Notes under the pieces: generated by a model
Told to the model about the DNA's origin: nothing
The model's input: the letters and a program-made list of their open reading frames with translations, nothing else
The model's database searches: none
Source of the DNA: Monosporascus cannonballus
Lineage: Eukaryota > Ascomycota > Sordariomycetes > Xylariales
Length of the DNA: 18,832 nt
Assembly: GCA_004154925.1 (NCBI GenBank)
Contig: QJNS01000732.1
Coordinates: 1 to 18,832 of the forward strand
Direction of reading: 5' to 3'
Program-made: the position numbers and the translations under genes
Shown: piece after piece, positions 9,166-18,832 of the stretch
How positions within the stretch are numbered: the first letter of the stretch is position 1
Layout of the letters: every line of letters starts with the position of its first letter

Positions 9166-10590
9166 CTACTGTCCCGGGAATCCGGCCCGCAAGTTGTCGT
9201 ACTTCGTCTGCGGGTAATCGATACAATTCGGCTTCTGATCCAGCGTTTGCCGCCCGCCCAAGACGTTGACGACGTTCGCGATCAGACTACCCCCACTGCC
9301 CTCCTCGCGGTCGGCGCTGCTCTCCCACCACATGGCGCCGCCGAGCCCGCGGTCGCGCACGAACTGCGCCTTGGCGCGCGCCATGTCGACCGTGTCATAG
9401 CTGACCATGGTGCGGGTGGCCGGGTTGTAGCACCAGCTGGCGCCGACGCGGCCGTCGAGGCGCTCCTGGGCGCCCGGCAGCGGGAGCTTCTTGTAGTCGT
9501 GGACGCCGTTCTCCCAGGTGCCCTCGCCGACGCCGCCCGTGTAGGGCGTCCCGGGCCCGTCGGTGGCCACGAAGGCGCGCCCGTAGAGCGGCATCCCGAG
9601 GACGAGCTTCTGCGGGCGCACACCCCGGGAGAGGTAGAAGTCGAGGGCCGCCGCGGTGCTGAAGGGCGTCGACGCCGGGTTGTCGCCGCTCGGGTACAGG
9701 TTCGCCTGGTGGCCCGCCACGGCGTCCCAGGACCCCGCGTAGTCGTACGCCATGAGGTTCCAGAAGTCGAGGACGCGGTCCATGCCGGGGATGTCGAGCC
9801 GCATGTAGTTCTGCGCGCCGGCCGGGCACGCGACGCTGAGCTCGAAACGGTACGGCCGCGGCAGGGTCCGGGCATATCCGTCCATGGCCTCGCGCACCGC
9901 CCGCAGCAGCGCCACCCAGTCGGCCGCCTCCTGCGCGTTCTGCGGGTACTCCCAGTCGACGTCGATGCCGTCGAAGCCGAGGTTCTTGATGAGGTCGACG
10001 CAGGTACGCGCGAAGTTGGCCCGCCCCTGCGGCGTCGACGCCGGCTGCCGGAAGTTGGAGCTGTAGGTCCAGCCGCCGACCGACAGCAGCACCTTGAGGT
10101 TGCGGTTGCGGCGCTTGAGCAGGTTGAGCTGCTTGAGGCAGCCGTAGAGGTTCGTGCCGACGTCGTTCCAACTGTCCCCGCTGTCCGCCCAGTGGATGTC
10201 CGTGTCGGCCCACGTGTCCGTCAGGTACACCTCGCCCGAGTCGGGCCGCACGTTGGCGAAGGCGTACAGCACGTGCGTCAGCTTCTCCACCGGCAGGTCC
10301 TGCGGCCGGTGCTTGCGCCCGTAGATGGCCCAGTTGACGAAGTAGGCTACCGTGCGGTAGCCCTGCTCGGGTCCGCCGCCCATGGTGGTGGTATCGGTGG
10401 TGTTGGTTGGTTCGGGTGTGGTAGGGGCGGAGCCCGTGTAACTGTTACCAGTATCGGTTGTGGTGGTTGTGGTGGGGGAGAAGAGTGACGAACGTAATGT
10501 GGGGTGGTAGTTGTTGGTGATAGAGAAGAAGGTGGCTAGAAACAAAATAAGTGAGATGAGGTAAAGAAGGATGGTCCTTGCGGAGGGCAT
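9166..10590 (-). CDS. GH18 chitinase with N-terminal signal anchor
   Basis: Intronless 474-aa glycoside hydrolase family 18 enzyme, which hydrolyses beta-1,4 bonds in chitin by substrate-assisted catalysis. The start is the ATG at 10590; the open frame reaches further only through a TTG. Residues 8-25 are a strong hydrophobic helix ([18 protein letters not shown]) with no obvious cleavage site, followed by a Thr/Ser/Pro-rich stalk to about residue 69. The catalytic domain shows [20 protein letters not shown] (substrate-binding SxGG), the catalytic DGIDVDWE at 207-214 (D207, D210, D212, proton donor E214), MAYDYAGSW at 280, GMPLYGR and the terminal GGAMWWE at about 417-423. It resembles the Trichoderma ech42-type group A chitinases, which instead carry a cleavable signal and propeptide. 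No chitin-binding module follows. The gene is much more GC-rich than its surroundings, which also creates long open frames antisense. Secretory or cell-wall attached location is inferred. Confidence 0.93.
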   Translation of the reverse strand: MPSARTILLYLISLILFLATFFSITNNYHPTLRSSLFSPTTTTTTDTGNSYTGSAPTTPEPTNTTDTTTMGGGPEQGYRTVAYFVNWAIYGRKHRPQDLPVEKLTHVLYAFANVRPDSGEVYLTDTWADTDIHWADSGDSWNDVGTNLYGCLKQLNLLKRRNRNLKVLLSVGGWTYSSNFRQPASTPQGRANFARTCVDLIKNLGFDGIDVDWEYPQNAQEAADWVALLRAVREAMDGYARTLPRPYRFELSVACPAGAQNYMRLDIPGMDRVLDFWNLMAYDYAGSWDAVAGHQANLYPSGDNPASTPFSTAAALDFYLSRGVRPQKLVLGMPLYGRAFVATDGPGTPYTGGVGEGTWENGVHDYKKLPLPGAQERLDGRVGASWCYNPATRTMVSYDTVDMARAKAQFVRDRGLGGAMWWESSADREEGSGGSLIANVVNVLGGRQTLDQKPNCIDYPQTKYDNLRAGFPGQ

Positions 10591-10632
10591 GTAGGGAAAC
10601 TGAATTGACAAATTTGATGTATTACGAGCGCA

Positions 10633-10638
10633 CTTATA
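10633..10638 (-). promoter_or_regulatory. TATA-like box of chitinase gene
   Basis: On the minus strand this reads TATAAG, 43 bp before the chitinase ATG. The position would leave a very short leader, so it is only a candidate. Confidence 0.3.
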
Positions 10639-10983
10639 ATCTGAGCAAGGCGTTGGTGTGGCTACGTGTCTTGCGTGTCCCCCGCCTCACTCTCAGCCGT
10701 GTCGTTTATTCCACGAGTCGCTGACCTCTCATGCCTCGTTGGTTCAGGTTGCGTGGCGTGGCTACGGCGGCTGTGGTGTGGCAATGCTGCGGCTTTCCGG
10801 CACTTCAGTTTATCATTGGAGTCTCTTTGACTCTCTAGTGGGGATCAATCCACGCGTGTCTGATTATGTACTAGCCCAGTTTCAAAAAGGTATCATGCGT
10901 GAGACTGAATAGCTTTCTATCTGGTTCATTGATATGCTTCCCTCCCCTGGTTCTTTGTGACGAATTATAAACAAGGAGGGGGG

Positions 10984-10991
10984 TGACGTCA
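10984..10991. promoter_or_regulatory. Perfect CRE octamer TGACGTCA, candidate ATF/CREB-type bZIP site
   Basis: The palindromic octamer TGACGTCA is the known binding site of ATF/CREB-type bZIP factors (Atf1/AtfA in fungi). It lies about 394 bp upstream of the chitinase start. A related half-site, GTGACGTGG, follows at about 11029-11037. Regulation of chitinase by such a factor is inference. Confidence 0.4.
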
Positions 10992-11578
10992 GTTGCGTCC
11001 TTTTGGGCAGCGCTGGCGACAATCAATAGTGACGTGGCTAGTGCAAGGCTTGGCCCGCATAAGCCACCCCCTATCGTGTCGACCACTTTTATGGATTTCA
11101 ACTGACCCATGAAGCGTAGGCAGAACTGATGTACCACATCTCGTACGAAGTATCAAGTATTTGAGAGTTGCGTCATTCATCGAACTGACTCAACCTTTCC
11201 AGCGGCCGCACAAGTTGTATAAGACTTGTAAGTATTGCTGTGGTTTGATTAGCAGTCTGGGGCAAACTGCGATCTGAGGGTTTGGGCCTTGGCAAGAGGT
11301 TGCGGGTTCTGTCGGATTAAGAGTCCTCCGGGGGAGCCGTACCACAGCGCATTCCCTTCGCCATCACGAATCCGCTCTCCTACCCCAGTGTGACTTTTAC
11401 ATCTGTCACAGAAAAATTGAGGCTATATGGAGTGGTCTGACTCGAAGGAAGGAAGAATTTCCTCAAGCCACTTGGGCTGGTCGGTCCATTTATATAGACC
11501 CTGGTGGGGCCATTAGGTGGCGCTCCAGGGCGGTTCCCAGGGTTCTGATCGGAGCCCAACACGCCCCCCATACAATGA

Positions 11579-12102
11579 GCTTTGCACGCGAGTGACCTCG
11601 CCGCGGGGGGGGGGGGGGGGTAAAGGCGCTACTTGAAAAGGGGCAGATTCCAGCACGAAGAACCGCAGCGGGCAGTCCGTACTGCACGATATCAGCTGGC
11701 CAATCCCAATACGCCAGCAAAGCAGAGCGACTCGACTGCACGAGTCGGGCATCCGGCCTCTGCTTGAATATGGGGGCTCCGTTACCTTGCAGGACCTGTC
11801 CGGGTCAAGATAAGGGACCGATACTAGGGGTAAGAAATCCATACCGCGAAACATTACTTCATTGTGCTGCTGCTGGAGGGAAGTCGGATTCATCTCTTCC
11901 CCGCGGGCTGGACGCTAACGCCGTTAATACTACGGATGGACTCCTCTCCTATGTGCTCTCGCGCCTTGGGACTACTCCGGCCAGGGCCGCTCTCGAATCA
12001 TAATATCTTCGGTGCGATCAGGAGGCGAATGACGAGTTGTTTCAACTCATAACTAGCTATGGCGGTGATGCGGGTGCCCGGGGGGATAGGCGAGGGGAGT
12101 GA
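11579..12102 (+). pseudogene. Broken ankyrin-repeat gene fragment
   Basis: Ankyrin-repeat pieces occur on the plus strand in three frames in the expected order. ALHASDLAA is at 11579-11605. VKALLEKG is at 11620-11643 in another frame. From 11646 a third frame reads DSSTKNRSGQSVLHDISW and later IRPLLEYGGSVTLQDLSG, up to a TAA at 11811-11813. From 11845 RETLLHCAAAGG leads to GLDANAVNTTDG, a TAA at 12001-12003, and in the same frame DELFQLITSYGGDAG up to a TGA at 12100-12102. The ELLHxAAxxG and LLExGxDxxxxDxxG patterns are those of ankyrin repeats. At least two frame changes and one internal stop, plus a G16 insertion between the first two pieces, show decay. Intact neighbours or an intron could explain one of the frame changes, but not all. 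Full-length parent and function are unknown. Confidence 0.6.
11605..11620 (+). repeat. G16 homopolymer run
   Basis: Sixteen consecutive G residues follow CCGC and precede TAAAGG. The run splits two ankyrin-like coding pieces and lies at the point where their frame changes. Homopolymers of this length are prone to assembly and replication slippage, so its exact length is uncertain. Confidence 0.85.
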
Positions 12103-12189
12103 ACGGGGTAGCACACCCCGCTATGCGGTAGTACGGTCTAATAGCAGGGTTCTCGACGAAGCTGCGTGGGGCGTAAACCTTGGATCAGG

Positions 12190-12830
12190 CGGTAATCTAT
12201 GAATATAAGACCTTCACTCAGATAATATACCTAGCGAAGAATAAAATCAGATTCGCACATTGACGGAACCTGTATATACCAGCAAGGCGTTATATTTCAG
12301 CCTAGTTGGTAGTAAGATCATCGACAAGCAGACGTATATGTATAAGCGTTTAAATGCATAGGAGTTGTATTGTAATATGTTACAGTCTGGGTTAACCATT
12401 AAGCGCTTGTTGATCAAATATGGTCGGATTAAGCTTCGGGGGTATAAGAGAGATATGGAGATATGATAATTCTTAGAGCAGCGATAGCTGAGATGGCTTA
12501 AGTATGGCTGATCATATATATTTCTGTATTCAGCGAAGTCTGTGGCTCCCACGCAACAACTTGGATATTTTGAAAGGCAACTAGGTAGCTGTTACTGTCA
12601 ACATCCCGTTTTATCCGGTATATAGAACAGGCAGCCGTCATGCTATATGAAAATCTTAGAACAATTATGAAATGGATGGCTGAGATGATCATAACCGCCT
12701 CTCTTTCGGGCCAGGTATGGCATGCGTATTTGGCCTTAAGAGTGCTCTATTTCGTTCCCATTTTATATTGAGAACTTCTTTCTAGTTGGATCATATGAAA
12801 CAGTGCTGGTTGTTTTCCTTCCAAGGCTTT
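12190..12830. other. AT-rich decayed block, possible RIP-mutated repeat relic
   Basis: Base composition changes to AT- and TA-rich compared with the flanks (many TATA, ATAT and GTATA words), and every frame carries frequent stops. Two partly similar segments are visible: CTTAGAGCAGCGATAGCTGAG near 12472 and CTTAGAACAATTATG near 12656, each followed by GCTGAGATG and then GATCAT. This fits a mutated repetitive element, and repeat-induced point mutation is the usual cause in filamentous ascomycetes. No transposase motif, LTR end or target-site duplication could be identified, so the element class is not assigned. Confidence 0.4.
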
Positions 12831-13225
12831 TTAGCTTTACTACTTTAGGTTACTGAGGTGCCTCTCGCCTAGGTATCCGTTCTGACTATTGCTTTCCATT
12901 TAGGTACCAACTACCCAGCTTCTCTCACCTACTTGCCCAGCTGGTCAGACATAGCCCACCCCATAGCACCCAAGTACTGCAGCGAAGAACATACCGCTAC
13001 GCCTCATACACTACCAGCTGCTAGGAAGTGATTGGCATCAGTTCGGAGGTTAGACAGAACAAGTACCACCATTCACGCAGCCATCCATTAGCCAGTTCCG
13101 ATCCATTATTTACAGCAAACAGTACGATGCCCAAACGCCACATATATGCCGCTTTTGTCTCGTCTCGTCTTCGTCTCATAAACATAACAAGCAGAGCCGC
13201 TCTCCAGGTCATCCGCAAATATGTC
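12831..13225. other. Spacer downstream of VPS4, no gene recognised
   Basis: Holds the 3'UTR of the VPS4 transcript (read leftward from 13226) and low-complexity TAGGTA/ACCTAC-like words at 12845-12945. The short frames at 13021-13218 (-) and 13028-13303 (+) overlap each other and have no family resemblance. Confidence 0.5.
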
Positions 13226-15368
<2,143 letters not shown>

Positions 15369-15910
15369 ATGGCGGACATCCAGGCAAAGCTTCAGACTCT
15401 TTCGGAAGAGTACCAGAAGCTACAGCAAGAGGTCCAAGTCGCCGTACAGTCGCGACAAAAGCTTGAGGCACAAAGACAGGAGAATCTTGGGGTTCAAAAA
15501 GTCTGTTATTATGAACGAATACCAACTATCCGTGTGTTCTACAGGGGTCTCCATACTGACAGGGAGCAGGAGTTCAAGCGGATGAAGGATGGGGAGAACA
15601 TATACAAGCTGGTCGGCCTGGTACTCCTGAAGCAGGAGAAGGTGGAGGCGGAGGGCACGGTGAATGGACGACTGGAGTTCATCGGCAAGGAGATGTAAGA
15701 CCACACTCCCTTTCATACGCTTGGGTAACTGACATGACAACAACTAACATGCCTACCCCGGTCAAAAGCGAGAGGACAGAGAAGCAGATCAAGGAAATCC
15801 AAGACAAGATCGAGAAGAAGAAGGGCGACATCATTCAGGCACAAGCCGGGCTACAAGCAGCAGCAGCAGCAACAGGTGGAGCTCCGGGACAAGTGGCAGC
15901 AAAGGGTTAA
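15369..15910 (+). CDS. pfd6: Prefoldin subunit 6 (beta-type)
   Basis: Three exons, 15369-15500, 15570-15694 and 15769-15910, give 132 aa. Prefoldin is a cytosolic hexamer that captures unfolded actin and tubulin and passes them to the CCT chaperonin; subunit 6 is a small beta-type subunit. The protein shows an N-terminal coiled coil (LSEEYQKLQQEVQVAVQSRQ, KLEAQRQENLGVQK), the central beta-hairpin (IYKLVGLVLLKQE, NGRLEFIGKEI) and a C-terminal coiled coil (RTEKQIKEIQDKIEKKKG), ending in a short Ala run encoded by five GCA codons and a Gly-rich tail. Length agrees with the family (about 115-130). The ATG at 15369 starts MADIQAKLQ, as expected. Both intron boundaries are fixed by family continuity. 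Divergent from VPS4, tandem with the downstream deubiquitinase gene. Confidence 0.95.
15501..15569 (+). other. Prefoldin 6 intron 1 (69 nt, phase 0, no stop)
   Basis: The donor is a non-optimal GTCTGT, the branch point CTGAC is at 15556-15560, and the acceptor is GCAG at 15569. Length is a multiple of three and the frame through it has no stop, so retention would insert 23 residues between GVQK and EFKRM. Confidence 0.85.
15695..15768 (+). other. Prefoldin 6 intron 2 (74 nt, phase 2)
   Basis: Donor GTAAGA, branch CTAAC at 15744-15748, acceptor AAAG ending at 15768. Splicing makes ...FIGKEI-ERTEKQIKE; without it the frame ends at once in a TAA. Confidence 0.9.
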
Positions 15911-16636
15911 TGTAAAACTAGGTTGGTACACGAAAAGAGATGAAGTCAACGCGAAGAAACGCTGGAGATAGTCTTTGTGGTGTCGACGGTACGTACGTTA
16001 CGACTGTGATGATCATGTAACAGCATGAAATGACGATCTATAGATAGAGTCGTTGTTATTCTATCGCATCTGGATAAAGCGGACATTTAGGGACTCACCC
16101 AACTGAAAAGGCGCAGAGAGACGTCAAAGAATAACGAGGATCAAACATGGGCAAAGCCACAGATGACGTTTAACACGTTAAAGTCAGAGAGTACCTACCT
16201 ACCTGCATACATACCCCGCCATATGGCTTGGGCGGGGCAATAATCCCCGCCGGACGTTTCGTAGCAGCTGGCCCAAACTCACAGCCCTGATGGGAAGGCC
16301 GGTCGGTTGTCACATTGTCACATCCGATTACCAAGTAACTAACTTAGGGACTATTCTAGGTAATTACCCATTCCAGGCGGCGACGTTTCGCTTACATTCT
16401 ACCACCACCATCATCATCTCCGCCGTCATATCGTATTCTTCTCTATCCGGTGACCACGCAGGCTTTCTTTCACACACAAGGAAGGCGGACCTTCGAAATA
16501 CCTGCCTCCTACACATTCTGATATGCAAATATACAGAGATGATTGGCATCCCTTGACGATCTTGGAACTTTCGTCGCTTGCCGTATTGGCTCATAGGCAC
16601 AGGTACAGGGGCAGAGACGCCTCCCATCCCGACGAG
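15911..16636. promoter_or_regulatory. Spacer with promoter of the deubiquitinase gene
   Basis: The first part is the prefoldin 3'UTR; the rest is upstream of the AMSH-type gene. It contains three ACCT copies (16193-16204), a cluster of CCCCGCC/GGCGGGG words (16214-16251) and a possible in-frame upstream ATG at 16523. Frames at 16290 (+) and 16364 (-) are short and unrecognised. Confidence 0.5.
16214..16251. promoter_or_regulatory. Cluster of three CreA-like GC-boxes with hairpin potential
   Basis: CCCCGCC at 16214-16220, GGCGGGG at 16231-16237 and CCCCGCC at 16245-16251 each contain a match to the carbon-catabolite repressor consensus SYGGRG (GCGGGG, on alternating strands). The first two and the last two form inverted pairs. 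About 390 bp upstream of the deubiquitinase start. Binding is inferred from consensus only. Confidence 0.35.
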
Positions 16637-18543
16637 ATGGATTCCACCCCAGGCCTCCCCAACCGCCCTTTGACGGTTAAGGAGATATCCGACCGAGCTC
16701 AGGCTTTCGAATTAAACACCAATATACCCCTCAAGGCCTGGCTAAGGACAGCCCACACGTTAAATAATGAGGTAAGTGTGACTGCCATGCAGTCCCCTCC
16801 CTTCCTGCTCGCCGCGAGGCCGTGAGCCTGTGCTCAACATCTTCCACAACCCCAGGGCGATATCTACCTGCGCGAGCGTAATTTCGCCCAGGCCTATCTG
16901 CTCTACTTCCGGTGCTCCGTATTGCTAGCAGAACGCCTCCGAAAGCACCCGGAATTCAAGACCGCCGAAGGCAGGAAAGCTGCCAGGGTCCCTCTCCAGA
17001 ACCTCCAAGCTGTTCTGTCCAACCTCGAGAAGATCAAGCCCTTCATAGAGCGAGAGTACCAGAAGTGGGAGGTGGATGAGGAGAGAAGAAAAGAACGGCG
17101 AGGCCAGCGATCTACCGAATGGACCGATCCGAAGCCTCTACCCCCGTACGAGCAGCACGCATCCAGAGATCCCGCCCTCGTTTCTAGAGCCACGCTTCTC
17201 GATGCCAGTGAAAACCAGGAACTTGCGGTCGAACTTGCCCAGGAAGAAATACGGCGGAGGGATGCGGACAAGAGGGCTATCAGACAAGCCGGGATATCGC
17301 CGGAGGAAGAACAGACGCGGCGCATTGCAGGTTTCTGGGATGACTGGACAGCAGACCTGGCAGCAACACAAGCAGATGATGAAGACGTTTTTCGAAGGCG
17401 GATGGAGTTGACAAGGAGGAGACTCGACCGCAGCGATGACTACCCATCGAATGAGGTCCGCGTCAGAGAGGACCATAAGCCCTCTACGGCGCCCATAGAC
17501 GGCAGAAGTCGAAGCTATCACTACCCTTCCATATCGAAGTCTCAACCAGTGCGGTACGATCCTCAAAAACCAAGCGAGCGGACGGACCCGCCATCGCGCC
17601 CACCGCGCCCACCAAAGGAATTTTTACCCGAGCCGTACGAAGCCGAATCCGGTCGTCAACATACTCAATTGCCCCCGGAGCTCCCGGCGAAGGAGCAGGC
17701 TGGGCCCGACAGAACGTCTTTGACCCCAGAACCTTCACGTGATCTTCCCAAGCTACCCCCTAAAGTCCGTGAGACCCCGACCCCCTCGGCGCCAGCCAAG
17801 GAGAAACAGCGGCGTGTGACCTTCAAGCCCGCGGCGTACCTAGAGAACGGCGAGCCGCTGCGATCTATATTCTTACCGGCGACCTTGCGGGGCCAGTTCC
17901 TAAAGATTGCGGCGGATAACACGCGACGGGGTCTTGAGATGTGCGGGATGCTGTGTGGCACGACAGTTAACAACGCTCTGTTCATCAGCAAGCTGGTCAT
18001 CCCTGAGCAGACTTGCACCTCGGACACATGTGAGACGGAGAACGAGACCTCCCTTCTGGACTACTGCATCGAGAACGACCTGTTGATCCTCGGTTGGATC
18101 CACACCCACCCCACCCAGACCTGCTTCATGAGCTCTCGGGACCTCCACACACAAGCGTCATACCAGGTCATGCTAAAGGAGAGCATCGCTATCGTCTGTG
18201 CCCCCAGGTTCGAGCCATCGTAAGTCTAGGTGCCCCGTCCCTAGTCCTGGCAGTTGATAATTTGCGGGTGCTGTTGACCTGTCTATGATATTCTAACGGA
18301 GCTCCCAGGTATGGCATCTTCCGCCTCACGAACCCTCCTGGGTTGGACCATGTCTTGCAATGCACCCAGCGAGCCACCTTCCACCAGCACTCCATAGACA
18401 ACCTCTACACGGCAGCCGGGAAGCCGCCGGGCCACGTGCACGAGACAGAAAAGCTCGCATTCGAGGTGCAGGATCTGCGGCCCGGGTTTCAGTATAATAA
18501 CAGCACCAAGAGCAGCAGCGCCGTCCCGCGCAAGAACTTTTAG
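16637..18543 (+). CDS. sst2: AMSH/STAMBP-type JAMM metallo-deubiquitinase
   Basis: Three exons, 16637-16771, 16856-18219 and 18309-18543, encode 577 aa. AMSH-type enzymes cleave Lys63-linked ubiquitin chains on endosomes, acting on cargo bound to ESCRT-0; S. pombe Sst2 is the fungal counterpart. The N-terminus (about 10-115; PLTVKEISDRAQAFELN, GDIYLRERNFAQAYLLYFR) is a USP8-dimerisation/MIT-like helical domain. A charged, Pro-rich, probably disordered linker follows (about 120-375). The C-terminal JAMM domain has the catalytic Glu406 in EMCGMLCG, the zinc ligands His461, His463 and Asp474 in HTHPTQTCFMSSRD, and the second structural zinc site Cys518, His525, His527 together with a ligand in the DLHTQ region. 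The usual SSVD is SSRD here; the required spacing is kept. The ATG at 16637 gives MDSTPGLPNRPLTV, the normal family start; an in-frame ATG at 16523 would add 38 residues of no recognised type. Confidence 0.95.
16772..16855 (+). other. Deubiquitinase intron 1 (84 nt, phase 0)
   Basis: Donor GTAAGT after ...TLNNE, branch-like CTCAAC near 16833, acceptor CCCAG at 16855 before GDIYLRER. The helical domain becomes continuous. Confidence 0.93.
18220..18308 (+). other. Deubiquitinase intron 2 (89 nt, phase 2)
   Basis: Donor GTAAGT, branch CTAAC at 18293-18297, acceptor CCCAG at 18308. It splits the Ser codon in the run PRFEPS-YGIFRLT of the JAMM domain. Confidence 0.93.
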
Positions 18544-18832
18544 AGCATGATGTCTGGATGGACGGGCTGGTGCACCGGCGTGACGGCGTGCCTCCACTTC
18601 CATCCTGGAAGGGAGGCCAGAGAACTCGGTGGCTACGGCCAAGAGCCTGAGTTACCGCCCAGCCGGCCTGCGATAAGGAGGGTGATGGCGGGTGCCCATC
18701 ACGCGGAGAGCAAGGCTAGCTAATGTTAATGTTGGCGGTGATGCTGGGCATATCTCCCCATTGGCGTGACGGTTTAGACGGCTCATCCCCGATGCTGGCT
18801 GGTTGATATCACTCTGTTATTTTCGTGTTTCC
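18544..18832. other. Downstream of deubiquitinase, no gene
   Basis: 3'UTR and following spacer of the AMSH-type gene up to the window edge. A minus-strand frame covering 18283-18642 is largely the antisense of exon 3 and is not taken as a gene. Confidence 0.5.

Larger units (their letters stand above)
10591..11578. other. Chitinase promoter region and spacer
   Basis: This is the 5' side of the chitinase (read leftward). It contains a TATA-like hexamer near the gene and a perfect cAMP-response-type octamer about 400 bp upstream. Short frames such as 10658-10912 (+) and 10871-11137 (-) resemble nothing known. Ankyrin-like coding traces begin only at about 11579. Confidence 0.5.

Noticed and set aside
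9282..10213. Long minus-strand frames overlapping the chitinase (Arg/Ala/Pro rich)
   Set aside because: Out-of-frame shadows of the GC-rich chitinase, with low-complexity composition and no family resemblance.
9247..10488. 413-codon open frame on the + strand antisense to the chitinase
   Set aside because: It starts at a non-ATG codon, is rich in Arg/Ala/Val/Gly as expected from the complement of a GC-rich gene, and shows no domain; the minus strand carries a complete GH18 enzyme.
12247..12692. Minus-strand frames of 101 and 64 codons in the AT-rich block
   Set aside because: They are rich in Ile/Tyr/Ser from AT-rich composition and contain no transposase or other motif, so no protein is claimed.
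16193..16204. ACCT tandem repeat as a possible CRISPR or telomere-like array
   Set aside because: Only three copies of a 4-bp unit; a simple short microsatellite. No CRISPR-like spaced repeats were seen anywhere in the window.

Overview
The window looks like nuclear DNA of a filamentous ascomycete (Pezizomycotina), most likely a Sordariomycete. Introns are short (53-89 nt), with GT..AG ends and CTRAC-like branch points just before the acceptor. The conserved proteins read as filamentous-fungal forms, the spacers are long and not operon-like, and one spacer holds AT-rich, decayed DNA of the kind left by repeat-induced point mutation. The class assignment is inference; no rRNA or tRNA marker was found.

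Layout, left to right. 493-1290 (-): alpha/beta-hydrolase of the acyl-protein thioesterase/carboxylesterase type whose nucleophile position is Cys instead of Ser. 1978-2910 (-): mitochondrial-type J-domain protein with one membrane segment. 2911-4713: divergent spacer plus the long CT-rich leader of the next gene, with a probable 5'UTR intron. 4714-6385 (+): DEAD-box RNA helicase Dhh1 (mRNA decapping/P-bodies), two coding exons. 6386-9165: 2.8 kb spacer with no supported gene. 9166-10590 (-): GC-rich GH18 chitinase with an N-terminal signal anchor and Thr-rich stalk. 10591-13225: accessory-looking spacer holding a broken ankyrin-repeat gene (about 11579-12102), a G16 run and an AT-rich block (about 12190-12830). 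13226-14656 (-): Vps4 AAA ATPase, three exons. 15369-15910 (+): prefoldin subunit 6, three exons. 16637-18543 (+): AMSH-type JAMM deubiquitinase, three exons.

Functional links. Vps4 and the AMSH-type deubiquitinase both act on the ESCRT/multivesicular-body pathway: the first recycles ESCRT-III, the second removes ubiquitin from cargo. Here they lie 2 kb apart with only prefoldin 6 between them, and Vps4 and prefoldin 6 share a 712-bp divergent promoter region. The other genes are individual housekeeping or secretory functions with no evident joint pathway.

No clear new multi-gene system is visible. The best leads are the Ser-to-Cys esterase, a stop-free intron of 3n length in prefoldin 6, a probable DHH1 leader intron that carries three upstream ATGs in an otherwise ATG-poor leader, and the ankyrin relic.
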